A stretch of 64,000 nucleotides of DNA, from NCBI RefSeq assembly GCF_000772045.1, contig NZ_CP009754.1, positions 6,696,001 through 6,760,000 on the forward strand, in the 5' to 3' direction. The position numbers were made by a program, and so were the translations under genes. Numbering within the stretch: position 1 is the stretch's first letter; each line of letters begins with the position of its first letter. Shown piece after piece: positions 15,744-24,086 of the stretch. The notes beneath the pieces are model-generated. The model ran no database searches. It was given only the letters and a program-made list of their open reading frames with translations, and was not told the DNA's origin. Source of the stretch: Streptomyces sp. CCM_MD2014. GTDB taxonomy: Bacteria > Actinomycetota > Actinomycetes > Streptomycetales > Streptomycetaceae.

Positions 15744-15851
15744 GTTCATATGCGTGGACACGCTAAGGAACCGGTGGTCACGCGTCAAGAGGGCGCCTGC
15801 TTGACGGTGTTCGCCGGGCGGCTTAGCGTGGTCGCGTTCAGAAATATAGAC
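15744..15851. promoter_or_regulatory. Back-to-back udh and kdgD promoters with paired operator candidates
   Basis: Toward kdgD: TTGACG (15801-15806), 17 nt, TAGCGT (15824-15829). Toward udh, on the minus strand: TTGACG (15788-15783), 17 nt, TAGCGT (15765-15760). The hexamers and spacing are identical in both directions. At each predicted transcription start lies a related 16-mer: GTTCATATGCGTGGAC (15744-15759) and GTTCAGAAATATAGAC (15836-15851). A similar one, GTTCAGTATATCGAAC, precedes the ketoglutarate semialdehyde dehydrogenase gene at 43187. They are likely binding sites for a common regulator. Confidence 0.65.
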
Positions 15852-15914
15852 GCAGATCATAAGTGTGACGATGATGGTCGTGATGCGACCACGCACATGG
15901 AATGGGGAGCGCCC

Positions 15915-16865
15915 GTGACCTCAGCCCCTCTCGCCGCCCGGCTCACCGTGCCCAGCGGACCGCTGTTCTTCCCCGTCACGGCGTACGGCCCCGACGGCGG
16001 ACTCGCCCTCGACGTCTTCCGCGCCCATGTGCGCCGAGGGGTCGAGGCCGGTGCCGCCGCCGTGTTCGCCTGCTGCGGCACCGGCGAGTTCCACGCCCTC
16101 ACACCCGAGGAGTTCGCGGCCTGTGTCCGCGCGGCCGTCGAGGAGAGCGCGGGCCGGGTGCCCGTCCTCGCCGGCGCGGGCTACGGCACCGCCCTCGCCG
16201 TGCGCTACGCCCGCCTCGCCGAGGAGGCCGGGGCCGACGGGCTCCTCGCCATGCCGCCCTACCTGGTGCACGCCGGGCAGGAGGGACTGGTGCGGCACTA
16301 CCGGGAGGTGGCGGCCGCGACCTCGCTGCCCGTGATCGTCTACCAGCGCGACAACGCCGTGTTCACCCCTGCGAGCGTCGTGGAACTGGCCCGCACGGAC
16401 GGTGTCGTCGGCCTCAAGGACGGGCTCGGCGACCTCGACCTGATGCAGCGGATCGTCAGCGCGGTGCGCACGGAGCTGCCCCGTGAGGAGTTCCTCTACT
16501 TCAACGGGCTCCCGACCGCCGAACAGACCCAGCTCTCCTACCGCGCGCTGGGCGTCCCCCTCTACTCCTCCGCCGTGTTCTGCTTCGCCCCCGAGATCGC
16601 CGTCGCCTTCCACCGGGCGCTGCGCGAGGGCGACGACACCACCGTGCACCGCCTGCTGGACGGCTTCTACCGGCCGTTCGTCGAACTGCGCGCCCAGGGC
16701 CGCGGATACGCCGTCGCCCTGGTCAAGGCGGGCGTACGGCTGCGCGGCCTGGACGTGGGGGAGGTGCGCACGCCGTTGCAGGAGCCGGCCGAGGACCACC
16801 TCAAGCAGCTCGCGCAGATCATCGAGCGGGGCCAGGCGCTGCTCGCGGAAGGAGCCGCCCGGTGA
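15915..16865 (+). CDS. kdgD: 5-dehydro-4-deoxyglucarate dehydratase
   Basis: 316 residues of the DHDPS/NAL TIM-barrel family with the KdgD features CCGTGEFHALTPEEF, VIVYQRDN (Tyr) and VVGLKDGLGD (Schiff-base Lys). It dehydrates and decarboxylates 5-keto-4-deoxyglucarate to alpha-ketoglutarate semialdehyde, the penultimate step of oxidative glucuronate/galacturonate breakdown. Start chosen at GTG 15915, with GGGGAG 5 nt upstream; ATG 15897 is in frame but lacks a good site. The stop overlaps the next gene by 4 nt. The product would feed the dehydrogenase encoded at 43236-44768. Glucarate/galactarate dehydratase is not in this window. Confidence 0.88.
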   Translation: MTSAPLAARLTVPSGPLFFPVTAYGPDGGLALDVFRAHVRRGVEAGAAAVFACCGTGEFHALTPEEFAACVRAAVEESAGRVPVLAGAGYGTALAVRYARLAEEAGADGLLAMPPYLVHAGQEGLVRHYREVAAATSLPVIVYQRDNAVFTPASVVELARTDGVVGLKDGLGDLDLMQRIVSAVRTELPREEFLYFNGLPTAEQTQLSYRALGVPLYSSAVFCFAPEIAVAFHRALREGDDTTVHRLLDGFYRPFVELRAQGRGYAVALVKAGVRLRGLDVGEVRTPLQEPAEDHLKQLAQIIERGQALLAEGAAR

Positions 16866-18034
16866 AGGCGTCGGCGTTCGTCTACCCCTGGGACGTCAAC
16901 GGCGACCCGCAAGCCCCGGCGCGCATCGCGGACCTCGGCGTGGCGCAGGTGACCCTCGCCGCCGCCTACCACTCCACCCGCGCCCTCACCCCCCGCCACC
17001 CCCGCCACCGCGTCGTCACCGCCGAGCACGCGGCCGCCCTCTACCCGCCGGATCCCGCCCGCTGGAAGGACCGCGCACTCCGCCCCTACGAGTCCGGCGA
17101 CTGGGCCCCCGGCGACGCGTACGGCGAGGCCGCCGCCGCCCTCGCGGACGCGGGCCTCGACGTGCACACCTGGGTCGTCCTCGCCCACAACTCCCGCCTG
17201 GGCGCGGAGCACCCGCACATCTGCGTCGTCAACGCCTACGGCGACCGCTACCCCTGGGCGCCCTGCATCGCGCAGCCCGCCACGCGCGCGTACCTCACCG
17301 ACCTGGCCGCCGAGGCGGCGGTACGGCCCGGCGCCCGCGGCACGGAACTGGAGTCCCTCGGCTGGTACGGCCTCGCCCACCTGCACGCCCACGACAAGAC
17401 CGGCGGAGTGGGGCTCGGCGACGCCGGGCAGTACCTGATGTCGCTGTGCTTCTGCCCCGACTGCCGCGCGGGATACGGCACCCAGGGCCTCGACGCCGAC
17501 GGACTGGCCGCCGCCGTGCGCACCGCGCTGGAGCCGGTGTGGCGGGGGACGGAGCCGTCGGACGGGGGCTGGGCGGGTGTCGAGAAGCTCCTCGGCGAGG
17601 CGACGGCGAACGCCACGCGCGCGTGGCGGGACGACCGGGCCCGCACCCTCCAGGAGGCGGCGGTCTCGGCGGTCCGCGCCGCCGCCCCCGACGGCTTCCA
17701 GGTCCTCCTCCACGCCGACCCGGTCTCCCACCACTGCGGCGCCAACGCCGGCGTCGACCCCGCGCACGTCCTCTCCGTCGCGGACGGCGTCGTCGTCCCC
17801 TGCACGGGCGGCCCGGGCCTGCTGACACCGTTCGCCGAACAGGCCGTCGACGGCGCCGTCCTCGCCGCCAACCTCACGGTGGTCTCCGGCATGGGCGGCA
17901 GCCCCGGCACCCTCACGGCCGACGCGGCCCGCGCGCGGGACCTGGGGGCGACGGAACTGCGGCTGTATCACGCGGGGCTGGCGTCGGACGGGGATCTGGA
18001 GGCGGTGCGGGCGGGGCTCGGGGCCGCCACCTAA
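16862..18034 (+). CDS. Uncharacterised Ala-rich protein translationally coupled to kdgD
   Basis: 390 residues starting at a GTG that overlaps the kdgD stop (GTGA). No signal peptide or membrane helix is visible. Aromatic and acidic residues are spaced as in a TIM-barrel hydrolase-like fold (ASAFVYPWDV, VHTWVVLAHNSRLG, LESLGWYGLAHLHAHDK, VVSGMGGSPGTL). There is a cysteine motif LCFCPDC near residues 197-203 that could bind a metal. I cannot assign it to a characterised family. Its coupling to kdgD implies a role in uronate or oligogalacturonide metabolism, for example as a hydrolase or isomerase. Confidence 0.75.
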   Translation: MKASAFVYPWDVNGDPQAPARIADLGVAQVTLAAAYHSTRALTPRHPRHRVVTAEHAAALYPPDPARWKDRALRPYESGDWAPGDAYGEAAAALADAGLDVHTWVVLAHNSRLGAEHPHICVVNAYGDRYPWAPCIAQPATRAYLTDLAAEAAVRPGARGTELESLGWYGLAHLHAHDKTGGVGLGDAGQYLMSLCFCPDCRAGYGTQGLDADGLAAAVRTALEPVWRGTEPSDGGWAGVEKLLGEATANATRAWRDDRARTLQEAAVSAVRAAAPDGFQVLLHADPVSHHCGANAGVDPAHVLSVADGVVVPCTGGPGLLTPFAEQAVDGAVLAANLTVVSGMGGSPGTLTADAARARDLGATELRLYHAGLASDGDLEAVRAGLGAAT

Positions 18035-18040
18035 GGTGTG

Positions 18041-18094
18041 GACGAGGGCTTCCGGGTCGGCCGGTCGTCACCGGCCGACCCGGAAGCCCTCGTC
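18041..18094 (+). terminator. 25-bp perfect inverted repeat terminator after the kdgD operon
   Basis: Bases 18041-18065 (starting GACGAGGGCTTCCGGG) are fully complementary to 18070-18094, with a 4-nt CGTC loop. It begins 7 nt after the stop of the uncharacterised gene and ends 22 nt before the VOC gene. It is probably a strong terminator, unusually long and perfect. Confidence 0.8.
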
Positions 18095-18115
18095 GCGCTC
18101 TGCGAAGGGATGCCC

Positions 18116-18508
18116 ATGGAACTCGCCCAGGTCCGCCTTCTGGTCACGGACTTCGCCGGCTGCTACCGCTACTACCGGGACGTGCTGGGGCTGAAGCCGC
18201 AGTTCGAGGCCGAGGACGGCCCGTACGCGAAGTTCACCCCCGACGGCGGCACCGCGGGCATCGCCCTGCAGGACCGCGCACAGATGGCCCGGGTGCTGGG
18301 CGAACTCGCCGCCGAGCCGGCCGGTCACCGGTCCCTCGTCGTCCTGCGGGTCGACGACCTGGACCGCTACTGCGCGGAGGTCACCGCGCGGGGAGCCGCG
18401 CTCCTCCACGGCCCGGCCCCCATGACGGACCGCATGCGGGTGGCCCACCTCGTGGACCCGGAGGGGAACATCGTCGAACTCCAGGAGTGGCTGGCCCTAC
18501 GCGGGTGA
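18116..18508 (+). CDS. VOC (glyoxalase/bleomycin resistance) family protein
   Basis: 130 residues with the paired beta-alpha-beta-beta-beta modules of the vicinal oxygen chelate fold (VRLLVTDFAGCYRYYRDVLGL near the N-terminus and VDPEGNIVELQEW near the C-terminus). Metal-ligand positions are consistent with a VOC enzyme or binding protein. GAAGGG lies 7 nt before ATG 18116; upstream in-frame starts fall within the terminator hairpin and are rejected. Its 3' end overlaps the convergent MFS gene by 12 nt. The substrate is unknown. Confidence 0.8.
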   Translation: MELAQVRLLVTDFAGCYRYYRDVLGLKPQFEAEDGPYAKFTPDGGTAGIALQDRAQMARVLGELAAEPAGHRSLVVLRVDDLDRYCAEVTARGAALLHGPAPMTDRMRVAHLVDPEGNIVELQEWLALRG

Positions 18509-19744
18509 CGGCGTGCGCCGGTCGGTCGGCCTCCGCGCCGGCGCCAGTGCCGCCGCCGTCCCCAGCAGCACCGCGCCCAGGGCCGGCAGCAGCAGCCACA
18601 GGTCCACCGTCTCCACCAGGGCCGCGCCCGCGGCCAGCCCGAGTACGTTCGGGGCGAAGACCAGGGAGTTGGCCGTGGCCGAGACCCGGCCCAGCAGCGG
18701 CCCCGGCGTCTCGCGCTGCACGGCGGTCGACGCGGCGATCAGGACCGTCGGCAGGCCCAGGCCGACCGCCGCGCTCGACGCCCAGACAACCGCGTCGGAC
18801 GGGACCGCCCGCACCGCCACCGCCACCGCGAACAGCGCGATCCCGGCCGCCCCGAACCGGCGCGGGCCGAGGCGGCGCAGGGCGGTGCCGGACAGGATCC
18901 CGACCGTCACCGAGCCGGCGCCCTGGACGGCGTACAGGACACCGGCGTAGGCGGGGGAGCGGCCCAGGTTGTCGACGACGGCGTACAGCGTGGCGCCGCC
19001 GACGCCCGCGCACAGCATCGTCACCCCGCCCGCGAGCACCAGCGGGCGCAGCACGGGGTGCCCCCAGAGGCAACGGGCGCCCTCCGCCGTCCGGCGCCGC
19101 CAGTTCACCGTCGGTCGCTCCGGTGGCGCCTCCCGGACCCGCAGGGCCGCGTACAACCCCGCGGCCAGCACGAACGTCGCCGCGTCCAGTGCCGCCACGC
19201 TCGGGCCGCCGTACGCCGCGTAGAGTCCCGCACCGGCGAGGGGCGCGACCAGCTTCATGCCCTCGTTGGCGGTCATGCGCAGTCCGTTGAAGTCGCCGAG
19301 CAGGCCGGGATCGACGGCGGTCGCCACGAGTGCCGACTCGGCCGCGTCCTGGACGACACCGGCCACGCCGTACAGGACCAGCACCGTGAGGAGCAGCCAC
19401 AGGGCGCCCGGCGAGTCGACCGCGAAGAGGGTGAGCAGGAGGCCGGCCGGCAGCAGGTTCGCGGCGATCAGCAGCGGCTTGCGGCGGACCCGGTCGGCGA
19501 CCGTGCCGAGCGCGGGTCCGGCCAGGGTCGGCGCCCAGAGCGCGAGCAGGCACAGCGCCGCCAGGCCGTCCGAGCCGGTGAGGTCCTTCACCCACACGCC
19601 CGCCGCCAGGCCGAGCGCCGAGCTGCCGAAACCGGACACCACCACCCCGGCGAGATACGGGCCGGCGTTGCGGTCGCGCAGGACGCGGGTCAGGGGCCAG
19701 CGGGTCCGCCCCGCCTTCCCGGCGCCTGTTGTTCTCGTCGTCAT
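18497..19744 (-). CDS. Major facilitator superfamily transporter
   Basis: 415 residues with about 10-12 hydrophobic helices. An MFS motif-A-like loop (GTVADRVRRKPLL, about residues 80-92) lies after the second or third helix. The overall pattern resembles the enterobactin-exporter-like (EntS) drug/siderophore efflux group. It is convergent with the VOC gene and overlaps its end by 12 nt. It is divergent from the DinB-like gene with a 139-nt intergenic region. Substrate and direction of transport cannot be inferred. Confidence 0.83.
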   Translation of the reverse strand: MTTRTTGAGKAGRTRWPLTRVLRDRNAGPYLAGVVVSGFGSSALGLAAGVWVKDLTGSDGLAALCLLALWAPTLAGPALGTVADRVRRKPLLIAANLLPAGLLLTLFAVDSPGALWLLLTVLVLYGVAGVVQDAAESALVATAVDPGLLGDFNGLRMTANEGMKLVAPLAGAGLYAAYGGPSVAALDAATFVLAAGLYAALRVREAPPERPTVNWRRRTAEGARCLWGHPVLRPLVLAGGVTMLCAGVGGATLYAVVDNLGRSPAYAGVLYAVQGAGSVTVGILSGTALRRLGPRRFGAAGIALFAVAVAVRAVPSDAVVWASSAAVGLGLPTVLIAASTAVQRETPGPLLGRVSATANSLVFAPNVLGLAAGAALVETVDLWLLLPALGAVLLGTAAALAPARRPTDRRTPSPA

Positions 19745-19883
19745 GCCTGGTCATCGTGGGGCTAAGGAGCGACGACCGGCATCGGGCAGGTGACCTATGC
19801 GCGGGCCCCTGAGACCGATGAGTTTCGCGGTCGTGATCGGTCTACCTACCGACAGCGCGAGCACACCTTCCCGGGAGTCACCG

Positions 19884-20489
19884 ATGACCCAAGAGACCAC
19901 CGCCGCCACCCTCGACCTCGGACCGCAGACCCGGATCCTCGCCCGCCTCGCCGACGGCGTGCGCGAGGACCGGCTCGCGGACCCGACGCCCTGCCCCGAC
20001 CTCGCGGTGCGCAACCTGCTCGGGCACCTGACCGGCCTCGCCGTGGCCTTCCGCGACGCCGCGCGCAAGGACCTGGGACCCACCACGGACACCAGCCCCG
20101 AGGCGTCCGTGCCGGACGTCGGACCCGGCTGGCGCGAGGAGCTCGCGAAGGTCCTCGGAGAACTCGCCGACGCCTGGCGCGAACCCGACGCCTGGACCGG
20201 CATGACCCGGGCCGGCGGCATCGACCTGCCCGGCGCCGTCGCCGGCGCCGTCGTCGCCGACGAACTGGTCATCCACGGCTGGGACCTGGCCCGCGCGACC
20301 GGCCAGGAGTACGCCCCCGACCCGGCCGCGCTGCAGGCGGCGTACGGGCTGCTCGCCGCTGCCGCGGACGAATCCGACCGGGACCAGGGCATGTTCGGGC
20401 CGGTCGTCGCGGTGCCCGCCGACGCGCCGCTGCTGGAGCGCGCGGTGGGGCTGAGCGGGCGCGACCCGGGCTGGACCCGCACCGCCTGA
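19884..20489 (+). CDS. TIGR03086-type (DinB/mycothiol-dependent-like) metal-binding protein
   Basis: 201 residues with the four-helix DinB/maleylpyruvate-isomerase-like fold. The N-terminal segment TPCPDLAVRNLLGHLTG and the later ADELVIHGWDLARATGQ provide the His and Asp residues expected of the metal site. Members of this actinobacterial family are often linked to mycothiol chemistry, but function is unproven. GGGAG precedes ATG 19884 by 6 nt; an in-frame ATG further upstream at 19797 has no comparable site and lies in the region expected to hold divergent promoters. Confidence 0.75.
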   Translation: MTQETTAATLDLGPQTRILARLADGVREDRLADPTPCPDLAVRNLLGHLTGLAVAFRDAARKDLGPTTDTSPEASVPDVGPGWREELAKVLGELADAWREPDAWTGMTRAGGIDLPGAVAGAVVADELVIHGWDLARATGQEYAPDPAALQAAYGLLAAAADESDRDQGMFGPVVAVPADAPLLERAVGLSGRDPGWTRTA

Positions 20490-20583
20490 GCAAGGCGGCA
20501 CCCGCACGACTTCCTCCGCGCGTCTCCCTCCGCACAACTCCCTGCCAAACAACTCCGCCGAACAACTTCCTCTGTCAGAAGCA

Positions 20584-20643
20584 TTGACGTCGCCGCACGC
20601 CCCTCTTACCTTCAACGCGTCGTACTCCGTACGTCATATATGA
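20584..20643 (+). promoter_or_regulatory. Promoter and palindromic operator of the GntR/sugar-acid operon
   Basis: TTGACG at 20584-20589 is followed after 17 nt by TACCTT (20607-20612), a weak -10. Downstream, TCATATATGA (20634-20643) is a perfect 10-bp palindrome, strikingly AT-rich in this genome, set in GTCATATATGAGAC. It is a good candidate operator for the GntR protein encoded 70 nt further on. Confidence 0.5.
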
Positions 20644-20712
20644 GACGCGATACGCGAGATCTGATGTCCGAGATCGGTCCGCGCATCCGACGCGAGATTC
20701 CGAGAGGCGCGC

Positions 20713-21381
20713 ATGACCTCTGTGCCCACGCCGATCCCCTCCCGCACGCAGTACGTGCTGGAGGAGATCAAACGCCGCATCCTCACCGGCCGGCTCACCC
20801 CCGGCCAGGCCCTGGTCGAGACCGACCTCGCCGCACAGTTCGGGGTGTCCAAGACACCGGTGCGCGAGGCGCTCAAGACGCTGGCCGGGACCGGGCTGGT
20901 GGTGATGAGCCAGTACAAGGGCGTCACCGTGCGCATGGTGGACGCGGACATGGCGCGCGAGGTCTACGACGTCCGTCTGCTGCTGGAGCCCGAGGCGCTC
21001 AGGCGCGCGGTGCGCCGCGGTGCCTCCCTGGACGCCGCCCGGGACGCGCTGACCCGCGCCGACCAGGCCACGGACACGGCCGAACGGTCGCTGGCCAACC
21101 GGGAGTTCCACCGCGCCCTGTACGTGCCGTGCGGCAACCCGCTGCTCGGCCGGATGCTCGACGAGGTCCGCGACCAGGCGGCCCTCGTCTCCGCGGTCGC
21201 CTGGGCCGCCGACCCCTCCTGGGAACGGGAGGCCGGCGAGCACCAGGAGATCCTGCGCCTCGCCCTCGCCGGTGACGCGGACGGCGCGGCCCGCGCCCTC
21301 CACGCGCACATCGCGTCCTTCGTCGAGCGGGCCTTCCCCGAAGCGGGGACCGCGGCCCAGGAAGAGGACGGTCAGGCATGA
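20713..21381 (+). CDS. GntR family regulator (FCD subfamily) of the sugar-acid/pectin operon
   Basis: 222 residues. The N-terminal winged helix carries LEEIKRRILTGRLTPGQALV and the recognition helix FGVSKTPVREALKTL. The C-terminal FCD domain has VYDVRLLLEPEALRRAV, NREFHRALY and GEHQEILRL, the usual metal/ligand His positions. Its stop overlaps the next gene by 4 nt, so it is the first gene of the operon that runs to about 29.5 kb. FCD regulators usually respond to organic or sugar acids. That matches the enzymes it precedes; it probably autoregulates through the palindrome at 20634. Confidence 0.87.
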   Translation: MTSVPTPIPSRTQYVLEEIKRRILTGRLTPGQALVETDLAAQFGVSKTPVREALKTLAGTGLVVMSQYKGVTVRMVDADMAREVYDVRLLLEPEALRRAVRRGASLDAARDALTRADQATDTAERSLANREFHRALYVPCGNPLLGRMLDEVRDQAALVSAVAWAADPSWEREAGEHQEILRLALAGDADGAARALHAHIASFVERAFPEAGTAAQEEDGQA

Positions 21382-22286
21382 CAGCGACGTTCGAGACCCA
21401 GCGGGCGGCCCTGGCCGACGTGGTGGCGATCCCGGTGACCCCGTTCGCCGAGGACGGCACCGTCGACCCCGCCACCTACCGGGCCCTGCTGCGTCGTCTC
21501 CTCGACGGTGGCATCACGACCCTCACCCCCAACGGCAACACCGGCGAGTTCTACGCCCTCGACCCGGCCGAGCGCCGCCTCGTCACCGAGCTGACCTTCG
21601 AGGAGGCCGGCGAGCGCGCCGAGATCCTCGTCGGCGTCGGCCACGACGTGCCGACGGCCGTCGCCTCCGCCCGGCACGCCCGGGACCTGGGCGCCTCGAT
21701 GGTGATGGTCCATCAGCCCGTCCACCCCTACGTCTCCCAGGGCGGCTGGGTCGACTACCACCGCGCCATCGCCGAGGCCGTGCCCGAGCTGGGTGTCGTG
21801 CCCTACATCCGCAACGCCCAGCTGACCGGCGCCCGTCTCGCCGACCTGGCCGACGCCTGCCCCAACGTGATCGGTGTGAAGTACGCCGTTCCGGACGCCT
21901 CCAAGTTCGCCGCCTTCGCCCGCGACGCGGGCCTCGACCGCTTCGTCTGGGTCGCCGGGCTCGCCGAGCCGTACGCACCCTCGTACTTCAGCGCGGGCGC
22001 CACCGGCTTCACCTCGGGCCTGGTGAACGTCGCCCCGGCCGTCTCGCTGAACATGATCGAAGCGCTGCGCTCCGGCGACTACCCGGCCGCCATGAAGGTC
22101 TGGGAGCAGATCCGCCGCTTCGAGGAACTGCGCGCCGCCAACGGCTCCGCCAACAACGTCACCGTGGTCAAGGAGGCCCTCGCCTCGCTGGGCCTGTGCC
22201 GCCGCGAGGTCCGCCCGCCGAGCAAGCCGCTGCCGGAGAGCGAGCGCGCCGAGGTCGCCGCCATCGTCGCGGGGTGGTCCATATGA
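21378..22286 (+). CDS. DHDPS-family 2-keto-3-deoxy sugar-acid dehydratase/aldolase
   Basis: 302 residues, a TIM barrel of the dihydrodipicolinate synthase/N-acetylneuraminate lyase family. It has NGNTGEFYAL in place of the GTTGE of DapA, PYIRN for the catalytic Tyr and VIGVKYAV with the Schiff-base Lys. It is not a lysine-biosynthetic DapA: context is a GntR regulator and an IlvD/Edd dehydratase, each joined by a 4-nt overlap. Paired with that dehydratase it likely acts on a 2-keto-3-deoxy-aldonate. It would give either alpha-ketoglutarate semialdehyde (KDA dehydratase activity) or pyruvate plus an aldehyde (aldolase activity). Confidence 0.8.
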   Translation: MTATFETQRAALADVVAIPVTPFAEDGTVDPATYRALLRRLLDGGITTLTPNGNTGEFYALDPAERRLVTELTFEEAGERAEILVGVGHDVPTAVASARHARDLGASMVMVHQPVHPYVSQGGWVDYHRAIAEAVPELGVVPYIRNAQLTGARLADLADACPNVIGVKYAVPDASKFAAFARDAGLDRFVWVAGLAEPYAPSYFSAGATGFTSGLVNVAPAVSLNMIEALRSGDYPAAMKVWEQIRRFEELRAANGSANNVTVVKEALASLGLCRREVRPPSKPLPESERAEVAAIVAGWSI

Positions 22287-24013
22287 CCCCGAGGAAGTCC
22301 CCGGAAGAGCTCCGCAGCCACCAGTGGTACGGCACCGACGGACTGCGTTCCTTCAGCCACCGCGCCCGCACCCGCCAGCTCGGCTACCTGCCCGAGGAGC
22401 ACCTCGGCAAGCCCGTCATCGCCATCCTCAACACCTGGTCCGACATCAACCCCTGCCACGTCCACCTGCGCGACCGCGCCCAGGCGGTCAAGCGGGGCGT
22501 GTGGCAGGCGGGCGGCTTCCCCCTCGAGTTCCCGGTCTCCACGCTCAGCGAGACCTTCCAGAAGCCGACCCCCATGCTCTACCGCAACCTCCTCGCCATG
22601 GAGACCGAGGAGCTGCTGCGCTCCTACCCGGTCGACGGCGCCGTGCTGATGGGCGGCTGCGACAAGTCCACGCCCGCCCTGCTCATGGGCGCCGCCAGCG
22701 TCGACCTGCCCGCGGTCTTCGTGCCCGCCGGGCCCATGCTCCCCGGGCACTGGCGGGGCCGGACCCTCGGTTCGGGCACCGACATGTGGAAGTACTGGGA
22801 CGACAAGCGGGCCGGCCTCATCGGCGACTGCGAGATGCAGGAGCTGGAGAGCGGCCTGGCCCGCTCGCCCGGCCACTGCATGACGATGGGCACCGCCTCC
22901 ACGCTGACCGCCGCCGCCGAGGCCCTCGGCGTCACCGTTCCCGGGGCGTCCAGCATCCCGGCCGTCGACTCCGGGCACGACCGGATGGCCGCCGCCGCCG
23001 GACTGCGCATCGTCGAACTGGTCCACCGGGACCGGAAACTGAGCGACATCCTCACCGCCGACGCCTTCGAGGACGCGGTCACCACCGTGCTCGGCCTCGG
23101 CGGCTCCACCAACGCCGTGATCCACCTGATCGCCATGGCGGGCCGCGCCGGAGTCACCCTGACCCTGGACGACTTCGACCGGATCGCCCGCACCGTCCCG
23201 GTGCTCGCCAACGTCCGCCCCGGCGGACAGACCTACCTGATGGAGGACTTCCACTTCGCCGGCGGCCTGCCCGGCTTCCTCTCCCGCATCACCGACCTGC
23301 TCCACCTCGACCGGCCCACCGTCTCCCACGACACCCTGCGGGAGCAGCTGGACGGCGCCCTCGTCCACCACGACGACGTCATCAGGACCCGCGACAACCC
23401 GGTCGCGAGCGAGGGCGGGGTCGCCGTGCTCCGCGGCAACCTCTGCCCGGACGGCGCCGTCATCAAGCACATCGCCGCCGAGCCGCACCTGCTCAAGCAC
23501 ACCGGTCCCGCCGTCGTCTTCGACGACTACCGGACCATGCAGCGCACCATCAACGACCCGGAGCTCGGCATCACCGCCGACAGCGTGCTGGTGCTCCGCA
23601 ACGCCGGCCCCAAGGGCGGCCCGGGCATGCCCGAGTACGGCATGCTGCCCATCCCCGACCGCCTGCTCAAGCAGGGCGTGCGGGACATGGTCCGGATCTC
23701 CGACGCCCGGATGAGCGGCACCAGTTACGGCGCGTGCGTGCTGCACGTGGCCCCCGAGTCGTACGTCGGCGGACCGCTCGCCCTGGTGCGCACCGGCGAT
23801 CCGATCACCCTCGACGTCGAGGCCCGCACCCTGCACCTGGGCGTGGACGACGAGGAACTGGAGCGCCGCCGGGCCGCCTGGACGCCACCGCCCGCCCGCT
23901 GCGAACGGGGCTACGGCGCGCTCTACAACGAACAGATCACCCAGGCCGACACCGGCTGCGACTTCGAGTTCCTGGCCCGCCCGGGCAAGGTGCAGGACCC
24001 GTACGCCGGCTGA
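22283..24013 (+). CDS. IlvD/Edd family sugar-acid dehydratase (arabinonate dehydratase-like)
   Basis: 576 residues, the length of L-arabinonate and related aldonate dehydratases. The three iron-sulfur cysteines are visible in NPCHVH, GGCDKST and PGHCMTMG; DCEMQELESG and SDARMSGTSYG are further family blocks. The GTDGLRSFSHR N-terminus is typical of the sugar-acid rather than the dihydroxyacid (IlvD) branch. It removes water from an aldonate to give the 2-keto-3-deoxy acid used by the preceding gene product. Whether the substrate is arabonate, galactonate or xylonate cannot be settled. It overlaps the previous gene by 4 nt and leaves 118 nt to the transporter genes. Confidence 0.85.
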   Translation: MTPRKSPEELRSHQWYGTDGLRSFSHRARTRQLGYLPEEHLGKPVIAILNTWSDINPCHVHLRDRAQAVKRGVWQAGGFPLEFPVSTLSETFQKPTPMLYRNLLAMETEELLRSYPVDGAVLMGGCDKSTPALLMGAASVDLPAVFVPAGPMLPGHWRGRTLGSGTDMWKYWDDKRAGLIGDCEMQELESGLARSPGHCMTMGTASTLTAAAEALGVTVPGASSIPAVDSGHDRMAAAAGLRIVELVHRDRKLSDILTADAFEDAVTTVLGLGGSTNAVIHLIAMAGRAGVTLTLDDFDRIARTVPVLANVRPGGQTYLMEDFHFAGGLPGFLSRITDLLHLDRPTVSHDTLREQLDGALVHHDDVIRTRDNPVASEGGVAVLRGNLCPDGAVIKHIAAEPHLLKHTGPAVVFDDYRTMQRTINDPELGITADSVLVLRNAGPKGGPGMPEYGMLPIPDRLLKQGVRDMVRISDARMSGTSYGACVLHVAPESYVGGPLALVRTGDPITLDVEARTLHLGVDDEELERRRAAWTPPPARCERGYGALYNEQITQADTGCDFEFLARPGKVQDPYAG

Positions 24014-24074
24014 GCCCCTACGCCGGCTGAACCCCGTACGACACGAACCGCCTCCGCACGGCCCTGCCCGCCGA

Positions 24075-24086
24075 GAAAGCGCTTCC
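24075..24086 (+). promoter_or_regulatory. LacI-type operator candidate upstream of the ABC permeases
   Basis: GAAAGCGCTTCC (24075-24086) is centred on the palindrome AAGCGCTT, the typical core of LacI/GalR family operators. It lies 46 nt before the first permease gene, within a 118-nt gap. No LacI gene is present in the window, so the regulator would act in trans. Single short site, moderate confidence. Confidence 0.4.
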
